DNA of 64,000 nt from Rhododendron vialii (GCF_030253575.1 NC_080562.1:32381852-32445851); one strand, 5' to 3'; shown: positions 35,266-47,028, counted from the first letter of the stretch. Numbers and translations are program-made. The notes: generated by a model from the letters alone, not told the origin.

Positions 35266-35466
35266 TCACTTTTTTGCAGATTTAGTGACATTTGATCCCT
35301 GTCCGAAGCAGTTGAGAGGACGACGATTGGGTGTTATAGATGGAGAGTTCACATGTGGGATTGGTCCTGAACATTCCCTGGTTTGATCTATTTGCGACCG
35401 TTGTCCCGATTGAATTCTCTCTCGGTCTCGACGTGCACGTTGGGCCAATGTTGCTTTTGATATCAT
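35266..35466 (-). pseudogene. Upstream basic exon of the Helitron protein
   Basis: It encodes SKATLAQRARRDRERIQ, a basic RARR-type stretch that plant Helitron proteins often carry before the zinc motif. The segment is separated from the main Rep frame by about 300 bases, probably an intron. A second, degraded copy lies at 36507-36552. Confidence 0.6.
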
Positions 35467-35598
35467 ATTACCGCTGGTTACCTAGAATATCATTTTTCCA
35501 TCAATTTTATCTTCATTGGAATGGGGTAGTGATGTTTGGGTATTACTTTCAACCCTCCTTACTTTTATAGAAGAGTATTGATAAGTTTAAAACCAGTT

Positions 35599-36790
35599 CT
35601 CCTTATAAAAGTAGAAGTACCACTACCACATTAGCAAGTTCATTGGAAAGGGGTATCGATATTTTTTTTTTCGAATGAAAAATCTATATAATGTGGGTCA
35701 ACACGTGATACCTGTGAGTTTTCCTTTCCACTGCATACGTACGTTGCCTTCCCTTTTCTAGCCATTGCTTCTAGTCTTTGTATTTCCTATTAAAAGATAC
35801 GTATAATGTATTAGGGTTACTACATAGGATTTGCAAGAAAATTCGTATTTCAATGGCGACTTACCTCGTGAACATGGACGGCAATGTTGCTATCTCGGAG
35901 AGGTTGAACCTTTACGTATCAAGTCAATTGAGAAATAGCACAAATTAAAAAGCATTGTTAGAAGATGTAGATAGTCGACAATGTTTTTGATTCATAAGAG
36001 TCTCAAAAAGTAGCAGTACCACACTATTTATCAAACTATACTCCTTAAAAAAGTAGCAGTACCACATTAGCAAGTTGATTGGAAAGGGGTATCGATGTTT
36101 TTTTTTGTCTAATGAAAAAGCTATATAATGTGGGTCAACGTGTGATACCTGTGAGTTTTCATTTCCATTGCATATGTACGTTGCCTTCTCTTTTCTAGCC
36201 ATTGCTTCTACTCTTTGTATTTCCTGTTAAAAGATACGTATAATGTATAAGGGTTACTAAATAGGATTTGCAGAAAAATCCGTATTTGTATGGCCACTTA
36301 CCTCGTGAACATGGATGGCAATGTTGCTGTCCTGGAGAGGTTGAACCTTTACGTATCAAGCCAATTGAGAAATAACAATTATTAAAAAGCATGGTTAGAA
36401 GATATTGATAATTGACCCCTTTTTTTTTCCGTGATTCATAGGAGTCTTACATTTGGATATGGCAAGTGTTGTTCTGATCTCTGAGCAATGCTTTGCTTTA
36501 AAATTCATTCTCGGTCTCGTCGTGCACGTTGTGCGAGTGATGCTTTTGATAGCTCTTTACCATTTTGTGCCTAAAGTATGTGTAGAAGCAAATCTTATGA
36601 GAATTATTTTTGTAATCCCAATACTCCAAACAAAATTAAAACACTATCAAATTGTAGTTTAGTTAGTTGACTCCCGATGTTATTTTCAAAAGAAAATAGA
36701 AGATATGCCTAAAGGTGATACCTGTGAATCTTCCTCTCCATTGCCCACATGTGTTGCCTTCCCTTTCCTAGCCATTGCCTTTAAGTTCCT
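35599..36790. repeat. Triplicated segment in the Helitron 5' region
   Basis: Direct copies at 35599-35990 and 36041-36420 share nearly all their sequence, for example GGAAAGGGGTATCGAT, GTGATACCTGTGAG and CTTACCTCGTGAACATGGA. A shorter third copy is at about 36660-36790. The third copy is joined to a degraded repeat of the basic exon (36507-36552 matches 35421-35463), so the upstream exon and its flank were duplicated together. Confidence 0.85.
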
Positions 36791-37373
36791 CTAATCCCAA
36801 GATTGAAAGATGCCTAACGCGAGGGAAAGAACCCAAAAAATTGGGATAAGCTAATTTGATATAAACAGTAAAAGGGTTACGGATAATGAAAAATGATACC
36901 CAAAAATCTCATTCCAACATTTCAATATTAATTTTAATTGGACGGAAGCCTTATTAAACTTAAAGGCACGACGGGGGTGGTATTATTCCCTCAGAATCAG
37001 TCAAGAACTAATACTACACTTGCAAGAATAGAACGCAAATAGCAAAGCACCCAGTTTCACTAAACTTACTAACAAAAGACAACCAAGTAATTGATTGAGC
37101 TAGCGACAATTCAGCAGCCATGGTGAAACGTTTCAACTTCACATAGCCGATTAGCGTTCTAACTGTCCCTAAATCTCAAGTTTAGCAATTCACTAAATTC
37201 TAAGATGCTTCTGGTCCTCTTTTTCAAACACGTTAAAGTAACAACTAAGAATATAACTTATCAAAAAAAAAAAAACAACTAAGAATATAGTTGCAAGCTT
37301 CCAAGTGAAATAGCAACAAACTTGGGCTCAAGAAGTTAATTTTTGGTTGGTTGAGACATTTAAAAGTTGATTA
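36791..37373. other. Helitron interior, nothing recognised
   Basis: AT-rich Helitron DNA without coding frames, terminal repeats or similarity to other parts of the window that I can see. Confidence 0.4.
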
Positions 37374-37550
37374 TAATACGGATTTTAGACAAACCCATAA
37401 TCTTCAATATGAGCCTCAGTAGGATTAGGAATGGCAAATAACGCGCGAATTTTGTGCGCAAGATCATCACATATATTTATAAAAAATCGTTTTCACAATT
37501 CCAACGGTTGCAGTGGTGAGCATTGTGTAAGAATAATACAAAATAATATG
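37374..37550 (-). pseudogene. Second copy of a Helitron helicase fragment
   Basis: This stretch repeats 32430-32590 in the same orientation (shared words include CATAATCTTCAATATGAG and CCAACGGTTGCAGTGG). It is an isolated piece of the helicase region ahead of the P-loop. It shows that a related Helitron copy contributed to, or was recombined into, this element. Confidence 0.85.
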
Positions 37551-38618
37551 TTCGGCGCACATTAAGCTCCTAGTGGAACGGATAGAAGGATATGCCCCAT
37601 ATCAAATCCTTCGATGTTTGAACCCCTTGCATGAGAATAGAGAAAAAAATTCAGCTGAAAATAATCGTGATTTGAACTTACCTCACTACCCAAGAGACTA
37701 AATTGTTAACATCATGGATTTTACAGGAAAAGGTGAAAACATTGCACTACTATGCGCCAAACATTGCCCATCATGCATCAAATATTGCAAAAGTATATCT
37801 ATATAAATTAGCACAATATACTTTATCAGGAAATGGTGGACTTGATAAATTGACGTGGTACTGAAACATGAGTTAATACCAACCAAGCTCATCTCATAAA
37901 TATAAGGAAGAGAAAATTAGAAAAAACACAGAAAATCTAAAGGCACGGCTCAAACATATTTGATTAGAAACAAAACCATCCAATCCAAAAAAAAAAAATT
38001 GTTAATAATACCTCAAATTTAAGCTCGACAAATTTCTCTAAATATATTTTTGCTATTCTTTCTTGCAGTAAAATATTAGAAAGTAAGAAGAAGGTAGAAG
38101 AAAACAACAAAGTTAGGATTAACGTAAAAGATCCAAGGTTGTCAAAAAAACTAAAACTATTCTCTCTCACACTCATTTTTTCTCCCAATTTTCGGTAAAA
38201 CTAACCCAATTGTTCAAAGAAAAGATCGAACTTGCATGAGAACTGAAAAAAATCCTTCGATGTTGAATCCCTTGCCATTGCTGAACCCAATTTTCGACAA
38301 AAGACACGCAATATGAGTAAAAATCATTCCAGAAAAAAATCAATCTTGCATGAGAACTGGAAAAAATCCTTCGACGTTTGAATCTCTTGCATGAGAATTG
38401 AGAAAAAATTCAAGAAATCGAACTTACCTCACTATCGGGAATGGTCATTCAGAAGTTGGAAAACGTGACAAAACGTATGCCTGTGAAAAAAAATCGTTTG
38501 TTGGTTTCCATATATGCTTGTGTAAAATCGTTTGTTGGAAAATCATTCAAACAGCAGGTTGTCTACTAATCGTTCGCTCAGAAAGTTGTTTGTGAAAAAA
38601 ATTAAATTGATCTTGAAC
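37551..38618. other. Helitron interior, nothing coding
   Basis: AT-rich. A motif at about 37931-37950 (AAGGCACGGCTCAAACAT) resembles the DNA just inside the Helitron 3' hairpin (18693-18710), perhaps a remnant of another Helitron end, but no hairpin partner or CTAG is present. Three short repeats of ATGAGAACTG...AAAAATCC lie at 38230-38410. Confidence 0.4.
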
Positions 38619-39331
38619 TAGGGGTGAGCATGGATCGGATTGGTCTAGTTTTATAGTAATCCAATAACCAAACCACTACTTACGGATTAAGAATTTAGAA
38701 AACCAAACCAATCCATAAAATTCATAAAACCAAACCAATCCAAACCATTCAAAGGCGGTCTGGTTTCGGTTTTAAACCACGGTTTGTTTAAAATTGAGAT
38801 ATCATTACTATAAACTATTTTAAGTACTTAAAATTGCATAGATAACTTAAACTAAAAGTTATATTGAAATTAATATATTAAAATCATCAAAACTCACTAA
38901 CATCAATCAACTAAATAAGAATAGAATACATTAGAAAGTAAGTTACCGAGATAAAAGAGTAGGAAATCACTTTACTAAGCCCAAACCGTGTATGTTTAGC
39001 GTAATGAAATTGTAGGAATAGGAAGGTTAGGAAATTAATATTGAAAGTGAAAGAAAAGAATAGGGTGGTGGAATAGAGTATTAGATAAGGAAATAAAGTT
39101 TATTAAGTATATCTAAACAAATTATATACTATGTGTGTGTGTATATCACACGGTTCGGATTAGTTTGGAACTAGAACCATTAACATAAATCCATAAACCA
39201 AACTATTTAACACGGTTTCTATTTTTTTTAAACCGAGACCTAACCACATCATTAAAAAATCAAATCAAACTATTCGGTTTGGATTGGTTTGGACTGGATT
39301 CACGGTTTCATGGTTATTTTGCTCACCCCTA
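38619..39331. mobile_element. hAT-like MITE with long inverted arms
   Basis: Ends TAGGGGTGAGCA (38619-38630) and TGCTCACCCCTA (39320-39331) are perfectly inverted. Inside them the arms carry ACCAAACCAATCC and its inverted form GGATTGGTTTGG. The tip matches hAT-type elements, but I could not find a clean 8-bp target duplication. No transposase. Confidence 0.7.
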
Positions 39332-39628
39332 TTAAATGCATGAGTAGTGAAGGTTTATTCGGCTAGGTAAATTGTAGGTTTCCTTTCCTTTAGTTTGGTA
39401 ATTGTGGTAGCATTATTTCCCGAAATCACTGGGAACGAATCACCCAAAATCTCACATTCGTTATAGGTTTCCATGAATGATTCCATTTTTTCGGCTAGGT
39501 TAATAGAAGTTTAAATCAAATCTTAAATCTAATGTGATAATCCCACCCTCCCAAAATCTCGGCATCTAGCAATACGTGATTGAGATTATAAAGGAATCAT
39601 TGCATGCATGGTTCTGATTATAAAAGAA

Positions 39629-39972
39629 TCTTAAATCTTTTGTGATAAAGGAATGTCGAGATTTGCAAACAATTTGTCAGCTAGGTTAATAGTATATTGC
39701 TAGGTTTTCTATCTTGTAATTTCAGCCGTTTAAAAAATGTGTACAAATCTAATGGTCGAAAATATACGAATTCAATTACCACTCTGTTATATTATATAGA
39801 TCTTAAATCTTTTGTGATAAAGGAATGTCGAGATTTGCAAACAATTTGTTGGCTAGGTTAATAGTATATTGCTAGGTTTTCTATCTTGTAATCTCAGCCG
39901 TTTAAAAAATGTGTACCAATCTAATGGTCGAAAATATACGGATTCAAATACCACTCTGTTATATTATATAGA
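39629..39972. repeat. Tandem duplication of the Helitron 5' terminus
   Basis: Two head-to-tail 172-bp copies (39629-39800 and 39801-39972). Each ends, in plus orientation, in TTATATTATATAGA followed by T, so each carries a complete TC-start 5' terminus. They differ at only a handful of positions. Confidence 0.92.
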
Positions 39973-40837
39973 TCACCGGATCATGCCCACATGGGCGACC
40001 CGATTTGGTTCCGGACCCGACCCCAAATTCCAACACCCTCAAGTGCAAGCAGGTCCCATCTTCTTCCTTGGTTATATAGGCGCAGTTATGGACAAATTAT
40101 TTTTCAAAGTAATGGCTGTTGTGGATTTTAATAAATTTGGAATATAATTTTCGCATTTCACTTTTATATAAGTGCACTCCTTTAAGTGCTCTTATTGTGT
40201 ATAACTTTGAGCACGGAATCACAAATTTTAGAGTGCATTAGTAGAAAAGTGGGGTGCAAAAATCATTACCAAGATAAATCTTTACTAATTTTGTTAAAAT
40301 TCAAGTAGTATTACTCCTATTTACTTATCATTTATTAGGATAGGAGGAATTGAGAAAACGTGAATTTTAACTTAAATAGTTTCCAGAAAAGACTAACCAA
40401 AAATAATAATCTCATTTGGATGTTTTCCGTCTTTCGTTAATTTTTTGAACATTTGGTTATGAAATTTTACTATTTAAATTTTGTTCGTTAAATTTTCTCC
40501 TCAACCACCATTGATTTCTTGATCCCAATCGGTTATAAGGATAAAAAGTATAGACAATATCTTTTTTTCTACGATAATAACTTCTTTTTCTACTTTTGTG
40601 GTAACAAAGAGAATTTTCCCATCATGAAATAGGATTCAAAGAAACTTACAACTACTTATGGGGCCTTTTCAATTCGGAAGAGAAAACAAACAAATGTCTG
40701 CTTTAATTGAAAACAAAGCAACAAAGTAAAAGGAGCATCTATCTTATGAGAATATGCCAAACAAGTTCTACTAAAGCTCCTCTGCTATGGGGCTCTGGTC
40801 TTGTGGAAGAAAAGAGATTATAACATTAGAATATAGC
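39973..40837. other. Intergenic between Helitron and gene B
   Basis: Host flank, AT-rich. I see no gene or repeat boundary here. Confidence 0.4.
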
Positions 40838-41608
40838 TGTGCAAACTTCGTTATCTAGGAACAAAATGTTTGTCGAACAAGAGGAGGATCCGCAGGGTCG
40901 CTCTTTAAAGACAGGGTCATTTCTTGCAATGTTGTTTCATGCCTAAGCAAAAACATCTTAGTTCCTCGGATATCAATCCTTGCAACCTTCAGGTTATATG
41001 CTCGATTGACTTGAGATTTCGACTCTGAGATCTCCAATACCGCTCGTCATTGCAACTCTGCAATTAAGAGTAATGGAATAGAATTTATTATAATGACAAC
41101 TAGTTTTCTTATGTTAAATACGAGTTTGAAACACATTGTCGCAGACAGAAATATCTACACATCAATTACTTATAAAAGAAACCGGTCATGATTCCACAGA
41201 TTAAAGCACATATATTAAACCAAACAAAGAGAGGATTGTCTAGACGAGACGAGCTCAGTATTAAACCACATATACTAAACCACACATGTATTACCTCTGG
41301 TGCATTCTTGGAACAATTTACACCTATGGTGATGGTGTGGAGTATTGGAGAGCTTCTAAGAAAGCATATTATCCCTGTGACTTGATCTTTGGTTAACTCA
41401 GTATGGAGCTCCAAGGTCACGAGATTATTGAAAGAACATGGAAGACCACTTTCAGAATCTATGTTTGACAAAATCTGCGAGGGAGAAAAAAAAAGGGGGG
41501 CAGCGATTAATCAACAATTCATATGTCAAAGATGGAAAAACAATGATGTGGATAAAAAAAATTCCACTACATGGACAGTGAGCCCCACCATGGTTAAGTG
41601 AACTCTTT

Positions 41609-41769
41609 TTTTTTTTCGCCAACAAATTATTGGCGTTAGTGGTGTGTCAGATTACAAGCAAGCGTTCAATGCTCTTCAATGAGCTCGAGCCTCAACCCTC
41701 CCATTGGAACCTCAAACCTTCCAATTGAAACCAAGGGACTTATAACCTCAAGGGTAATAGGATTTGAAC
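41609..41769 (-). mobile_element. Possible SINE remnant
   Basis: On the minus strand there is a B-box-like GTTCAAATCC at 41760-41769 and an A-rich 3' end (T run on plus at about 41609-41621). An A box is not evident and no target duplication was found, so the call is weak. Confidence 0.3.
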
Positions 41770-44245
41770 TGATACACGAGAGTCACATCTTCTCAAATCA
41801 TCCCATTTGTTCTTTGCCAACGATATCATTTTGTTTGGTAAGGCTTCTATTGAGAAGGCTAGGGACTGTGTCCTCTGTTATGGTGGTCAGGAATCACACA
41901 GGCATTTGTTTTTTGAATGTCAATATGCTACCTTGGTTTGGACTGGAATTAGTCCAAGTGCCATAGGCATGGGGATAGCTTGAGCTTGTCGTCTGAAATC
42001 CAGTGGGGATCCCAGAATTGCTCCAAGTCGGTTTCATCTATCATTTTCCAGTGGAGTTTGGCTGCTTCTGAGTATTTCCTTTGGAGGGAGAGAAATTCAA
42101 CAATTTTAAGACAAATTGGAGAAGATTCCTCTGCCCTTGTTAAGAGAATTGAGGAAGAGATCAAAGCCTGTTTGGCTTCTTTGAAGTCTTCCCGCCATTC
42201 TGCTTCTGATGTTGCTGTGTGCCAAGAATGGGGGATTTCAGACAGAGCAGATAACTAGCCTTGATTTGTCTGTTTGTATGGTGGTTCATTTCTTTTGTTA
42301 GTTGTTTGTTTTGTTAGGTTGGTAGCCTTTGTTTTGGCTGTAGTGTTGTAATTCTCTTCCAAGGCTATCCCCTTGGTCTTTTGGGCTTGGTCCCTTCATA
42401 AAATTGCCTTTTTCCAAAAAAAGAAAAAAAAAAAAAAAGGCTTCTATTGACAGGCGAGAATATTTATGGGGCTCGAAGGAAGTGTGTAGAAAGATGCATG
42501 TGGTGGGTTGGACTAAAGTCACTAAACCTAAATCCGTAGGGGTTTGGGCATTAGCAGTTCGAACCATGCAAACGTTGTTTCCCTTGCGAAACTCAATTGG
42601 CATTTCACAATGAGACGGAGTCTTTTTATGGGCTAGGGTTTTTAAGAGTAAGTACAGTAGCACTGATAACCGCAACTATACACCCTCTCAATTATGGAGA
42701 AGCATGTACAAAGGAAAAGCATTGTTTAATAAAGGAATGCGGGTGGTGATTAAAGGGGGTCTTACCACTAGTTTTTTTGGTTTGATAATTGGTTAGGCCA
42801 GGGTACTTTACCTTCGATCGTTGAGGGTCCCCTCAGTCCTACTGAACATAACCTTAGGGCCCGGGATGTATGGGAGAAGGGCTTCTGCGCTTTGGGTAAT
42901 ACTTCCCTTACGTTTCCTCCTCATCCTCCTACGGCGATCACTAGTCAAACCATCCAATGGTACTCTAACAAACCTGACACTAGGTGTTGGAACTCCCCGA
43001 ATGGTTTGTTTAATTAATAGTTACTGATGCCTACAACTTATGTGTTGATAGAGAGAGTACCAGTCCTATTCTGGATTGGAACAGGGTCTGGAAAACCCCG
43101 GCGAATCCTAGAATCCCCCATTTCCTTTGGCTTGCTGCCCAGGAACGTCTTCCCACTTTGGACAATCTTTGCACCAGAAATATCACAAACTCACCTGTTT
43201 GCCCTCATGTCAAAACAATGTCGAAAGGACTTTGCATGTCCTTAGAGATTGTCATGTAGCTAGGGAGCTGTGGTCTTCACAACCCCTGTGACTCTCCTGA
43301 TCTTTTCAACTGTCATCTCTCTATTTGACGCAAATACAATTGCAAACTCAAAGCTGTTCGTTCTACAGGCGTCCCTTGGCAAATCATTTTTACAGTGTCT
43401 TGTTGGTGCTTGTGGCTCAATCGAAATAGATCCCACTTTAACTCCTCTCAAAGTTTTAACCCGACAACGGATAAATTGTTCAATACCCAAGATATTATTG
43501 GTTGGGCCCAAGAACGGTACTTTATTGCCTAGAAACCTAAAAGAGCACCTCACACTAGTGTTTTACTGCTGGGTTGGGAGCCCCTCAACGTTGGGAGAGT
43601 GAAAATTAATACAGATCGTGCATTTGATGCACATGGAAGAGCGGAGTTAAAGCATCCAACTCTAAACCAATTGGCTAAGAGTGGAGAGGCCGCCAAGGTT
43701 CATATACTAGTTTTGGAGGAGATAATTAACCAATGTGGGACAAATCTCAACAAGCTGAAGCAGGGGATAATATTAGGGACAGTTTGGGTAATTGCATTGA
43801 AGGATACCGACATAACAGAGGAACAAGTCCACCTCTAGCAGTTGAACTCTGGGCTTTACGGGATGGTTTACAACTAGGGAAGGACCTAAATTTACCTAGC
43901 ATTGAGGCGGAGGAGGATGCCGTTATGGCTACCCAGCTTATTCAAGACCAAGGTTCAACTGATTGACATCCTTTGAGCACACTTATTTCTGACTGCAGGT
44001 TCCTCTTGTGGTTCACCTCAGCGACGATCAGCCATGGATACAGGGATGCTAATGGGCATATTGATATTCTAGCGAAAGCAGTTTTGGACTGCATACAAGT
44101 TTTAGTTATTTTACTATTCCTATGGACGTAATTTCATTTCAATTACAAAAATAAATTGTAGGGGTTAAATACCCCAGAACTGTGAACTCTTAATGTTAGT
44201 TAGGCCCTTTTTGAAACAAAAAAGAAAAGGAAAGGAAAGAAAGCA
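41770..44245 (+). mobile_element. L1-type LINE, 5'-truncated, in intron 1 of gene B
   Basis: The left part shows the reverse transcriptase motif FANDIILFGKA near 41810-41845. After a nested LINE (41854-42436) it goes on with degraded RT, the zf-RVT region (about 43030-43300) and an RNase H domain (about 43590-44060: VKINTDRAFDAHG, ELWALRDGLQLGKDL, then HGYRDANGHIDILAKA). An A-rich tail follows near 44210-44245. Reading frames are interrupted many times. This is a typical plant L1 with a C-terminal RNase H. Confidence 0.82.
41854..42436 (+). mobile_element. Nested 5'-truncated LINE 3' end
   Basis: A 583-bp piece ending in poly(A) (42414-42436) is flanked by a 14-bp target duplication AAGGCTTCTATTGA (41840-41853 and 42437-42450). 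It encodes the end of an L1-type protein: a zinc-type region (CVLCYGGQESHRHLFFEC) and LAASEYFLWRERNSTI. It is inserted in the RT part of an older LINE. Confidence 0.92.
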
Positions 44246-46009
44246 AGCCACTGACAATGAAATCAAACACAAATTGTAAGAATCCTATGACCTACTCCCT
44301 CCGAGATTCATCTTTCTTTTTCGGGATGTCTGTCACACACTAGTGGAAAATACTTTTTCATAACTATCCTTTGCGTTAGGCTATGAACGATATATTCAAG
44401 ATTATGAATAAAGGGGCATTCATGTAAAGTACAACCTTTCTATTTGAGTTTGACTACAATTACTGCACATCTCCTCTAAAAGTAGTTCTAAATAAGGGCC
44501 AAGAACGTGAAATTGAGGGAGTAGATCGAGAAGGAGACTATCAGCCTTCAAGAACCTGCGCAACCAAGCAAACGAATTCTGAACACCATCGCAACACAGT
44601 TCAGAACCTACAAAGCTACAGTTATTTATCATCTCCATCAAGCATGGTGATTAACAGACAAAGAAAACCACCAAAATATTCAGGTTTCAACATTTAAATC
44701 ACAATTTCATGCATGTCATGTTAAATCAGATAAGGGATTCGAATTCAGTGCAAGTAGTCTAGCCTAGATCATATTCACCTCACTCGCTCACCCTTCTCTC
44801 GCAGGCATCTGTTACTTACATCAAAATAGATACAGGGACAAAACATGCAGTTTTGCCTTGAACTTTTTTCCTTTGTAATATTCCGTTGCAATAAAAATTT
44901 AAAAAAAGAAAGATAAAAATTACTCAATTATAAAAAGTCAACATAAAAGTACGTGAATTCATCTCATGCAACAGAAAGAGCTACCACCACCAAGGCACCA
45001 ACAGCTAAAGATAAAAGGTATAAATTACTAGTGAGAAACTGACCTCGAGAACTGGCCTTCCGACGGACAGAGATCGGACAAAACAGAGTGCAGATATAAA
45101 GGTCGCTGCCCTCTGCAATTCCGCTGGACTTTGTGGTTTTCAGTAGCGGAGCAAATAAAATTTTCTTGTATCGAGGTATTCAAAGCTCTCCGTCATACAT
45201 TGCACACGAAAAATGTCAGACTTATCCCAGTAGAATCTCCGCAGACTTGGGGCAAAAATCTTGGCCACGCTATTCATGTATGGGGAGTACCCTGTGACTT
45301 GTAATTCCAGTAACCCAATGCAAGAAATATCCAAAGTATTTAGGCTACCCTCGAGTTCTAAAATTTCAAGGCCCGGGCAGTTGATATTGAGAGCAGACAT
45401 TCCTACACTACCCTTCAAGCACAGTTTCCTAAGGAGAGGGAAATTACTACCCGAAAACACATCCGAACTAGCATTGAGCCATATATTAGTAAGACACAAG
45501 GTGTGGACTGACGGAAGGCTTGCCCTGGTATACAAGACCTTTACAGCCAAAATCACTGGACAACTAGCCCGAAGATTAGGGTATGGTGATTCAACGTGAG
45601 AACCCTAAGCGTGTTGCAACTAAACAAACTAGGCGGGAGATCAACGACACAGTCTAAATGAACGTCTAGTTCGAGATCTTCGATACCCTGCTCCATGACT
45701 AGTTCGACGCAATCGAGCAAGCAAGAGGAACTTACAGGACCGGAGAGGCAGAAGGTGATGATATTGGAGTCGGGTTGGCGGCGAGACAACACCGAGGGTA
45801 TGAAATCCATAGCTGTGGAATCGAGAGAGGGATGGGAGAAATCGAGATGAGGGTGGGAGCGCCATAAGGATAGGTGGTTCCAGTGTTTGGATAGGACGCT
45901 GGTTTGGACGATGGATTTGAATGGGAGGAGAGAGAATATGTGGCGGAGTAATTCGTCTGGCACATCACTGACTCTGCGTCGGCTGTTTCTCTCCTTCAAC
46001 TCGCTCTTC

Positions 46010-46539
46010 TGTGCAGTGCCAAATCAGAGTCAAACCAAGCAAACACAAACACACACAACACAGAGAAACACAAGGATTTACGTGGTTTTCAATAATCGGG
46101 TACGTCCACGGAGGGGCAGCGGATTCACTATATTTACTGGAGGAATATTACAACAATCTCAAACTCACACAGTATTGCCTCACAATCCACTCATGTATCA
46201 CTCTCTTCTCTTTGATTTCTGATACAACACTCTGAACCAAAGGTCTTCATTTATAGCCAGATGAGACCCTGTTCATTTGCCACGGTAGTCTCCCTTCATT
46301 TACTCCAAAGGAGGCTGAAGTATACTGGAGGATATCAGATGAAGATTTGGGAGGCTCCTTGTCTGCTAAGTAAATGCAGGCGTGAGTTGGAGCTACAAAA
46401 GTCAACATTCTGCTTCATCTTCTGGGAGGCTCGTGTTTCCATGGATTTTTTTGTGCTGTTGTTTATCTCTCTGGTCTCAGATTTTTGGGTACCTCTGTTC
46501 TTACAGGGTCTCAACCAGGATGGGTCTGGATTTAATACA
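46010..46539 (-). mobile_element. Probable solo LTR upstream of gene B
   Basis: On the minus strand it starts TGTATTAAATCC and ends GGCACTGCACA. It has a TATA-like GGCTATAAATG and the words ACGTACCCG and AAACCACGTAAATCC, which are widespread in the 3' parts of plant LTRs. No internal region or second LTR was found nearby. I could not find a perfect target duplication, so the bounds are approximate. It begins about 11 bases upstream of the gene B start. Confidence 0.6.
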
Positions 46540-46559
46540 CTATCGTTCAATTTAATCGA

Positions 46560-46755
46560 AAAAAAATGAGTTATATATCTTTAAATTGATAATAAATAAA
46601 TTTTATATTTAATAAGGATCTTGTTTGATAAATCTCAATTAGTTCTGTTTGACAATATTTTTAAAATTACATAAAATATTATAAATGACAAGATATAATC
46701 GTTTGAAAAATGGCACAAACTCAAAAAAAAACTATTAAATCCGGAAGAGGGAGTA
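46560..46755. mobile_element. Degraded Stowaway-like MITE
   Basis: It ends CCGGAAGAGGGAGTA, the mariner-type tip, and shares words such as AAATGGCAC and ATCTTGTTTGATAAATCTCAA (inverted) with the better copy at 63194-63427. The left tip is not clear. Confidence 0.5.
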
Positions 46756-46789
46756 CAAAGGTTGCAAAATTATGACCTTTATATACTAA

Positions 46790-47028
46790 GGCCCCGTTCC
46801 AGAACACCTTCTTAAAAAATAAAAACTTATTTCACATTTTCAAACTCAAAAATAACGTAAATGAAAAATAATTTTTTAATTTTTTTTGCACCGTATTAAA
46901 GATCTCAATGAGATCTATCAAACAAGATCCATAGTGATAGAAAAATTATTTGCGTAAGCACATGATTTTTAAGCTTGAAATTGCCTTCTTAAAAAATAAA
47001 TACTTATTTATCGTTCCGGAACGGGGCC
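46790..47028. mobile_element. Tourist-like MITE
   Basis: Inverted ends GGCCCCGTTCCAGAAC and GTTCCGGAACGGGGCC with TAA duplicated at 46787-46789 and 47029-47031, as in PIF/Harbinger insertions. Length is 239 bp, with no coding capacity. Confidence 0.92.

Larger units (their letters stand above)
18672..39972 (-). mobile_element. Helitron (rolling-circle transposon) with nested Tat element
   Basis: In minus orientation the element starts TCTATATAATATAAC at 39972 and ends CTAG at 18672, with a GC-rich hairpin 8 bases before the end. It sits between A and T, as Helitrons do. It encodes remnants of the Rep nuclease (HUH) and PIF1-type helicase, split by the LTR element E2. Without the guest it is about 9.6 kb. 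The Rep/helicase gene has an in-frame stop and frameshifts, so it is not autonomous now. A hAT-like MITE, a duplicated helicase piece, a triplicated upstream segment and a tandem copy of the 5' terminus lie in the 5' half. Confidence 0.9.
40838..45999 (-). pseudogene. F-box/LRR/FBD-like gene B (pseudogene)
   Basis: Exon 1 is about 45058-45999. F-box (VSDVPDELLRHIFSLLP, LSKHWNHLSLWRS) is at residues 9-52, then LRRs including NFPLLRKLCLKG and NINCPGLEILELEG. The frame shifts near 45556, between LNHH and the next repeat, and a stop (TGA) interrupts the last part of exon 1 at about 45137. Exon 2 is 41295-41474 (SGLPCSFNNLVTLELHT) and exon 3 about 40838-41057 (RHETTLQEMTLSLKS), which ends early at a stop. 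Splice sites match gene C. Intron 1 has grown to over 3.5 kb by LINE insertions. A solo LTR abuts the 5' end of exon 1, displacing the promoter. The gene is dead as an F-box protein of normal length, though an N-terminal product of 148 residues is open. Confidence 0.87.

Noticed and set aside
35204-35570. Plus-strand frames next to the Helitron basic exon
   Set aside because: They are the complement of the minus-strand Helitron exon and its flank.
37910-37990. A second Helitron 3' end inside the first
   Set aside because: Only a short word is shared with the true 3' subterminus; the hairpin partner and CTAG are missing.
44290-44350. Stowaway tip (CTACTCCCTCCGAGA) in intron 1 of gene B
   Set aside because: The same stretch aligns with intron DNA of genes C and D and has no inverted partner, so the resemblance is chance.
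46011-46235. Short plus-strand frames upstream of gene B
   Set aside because: They fall in the solo LTR and show no family similarity.
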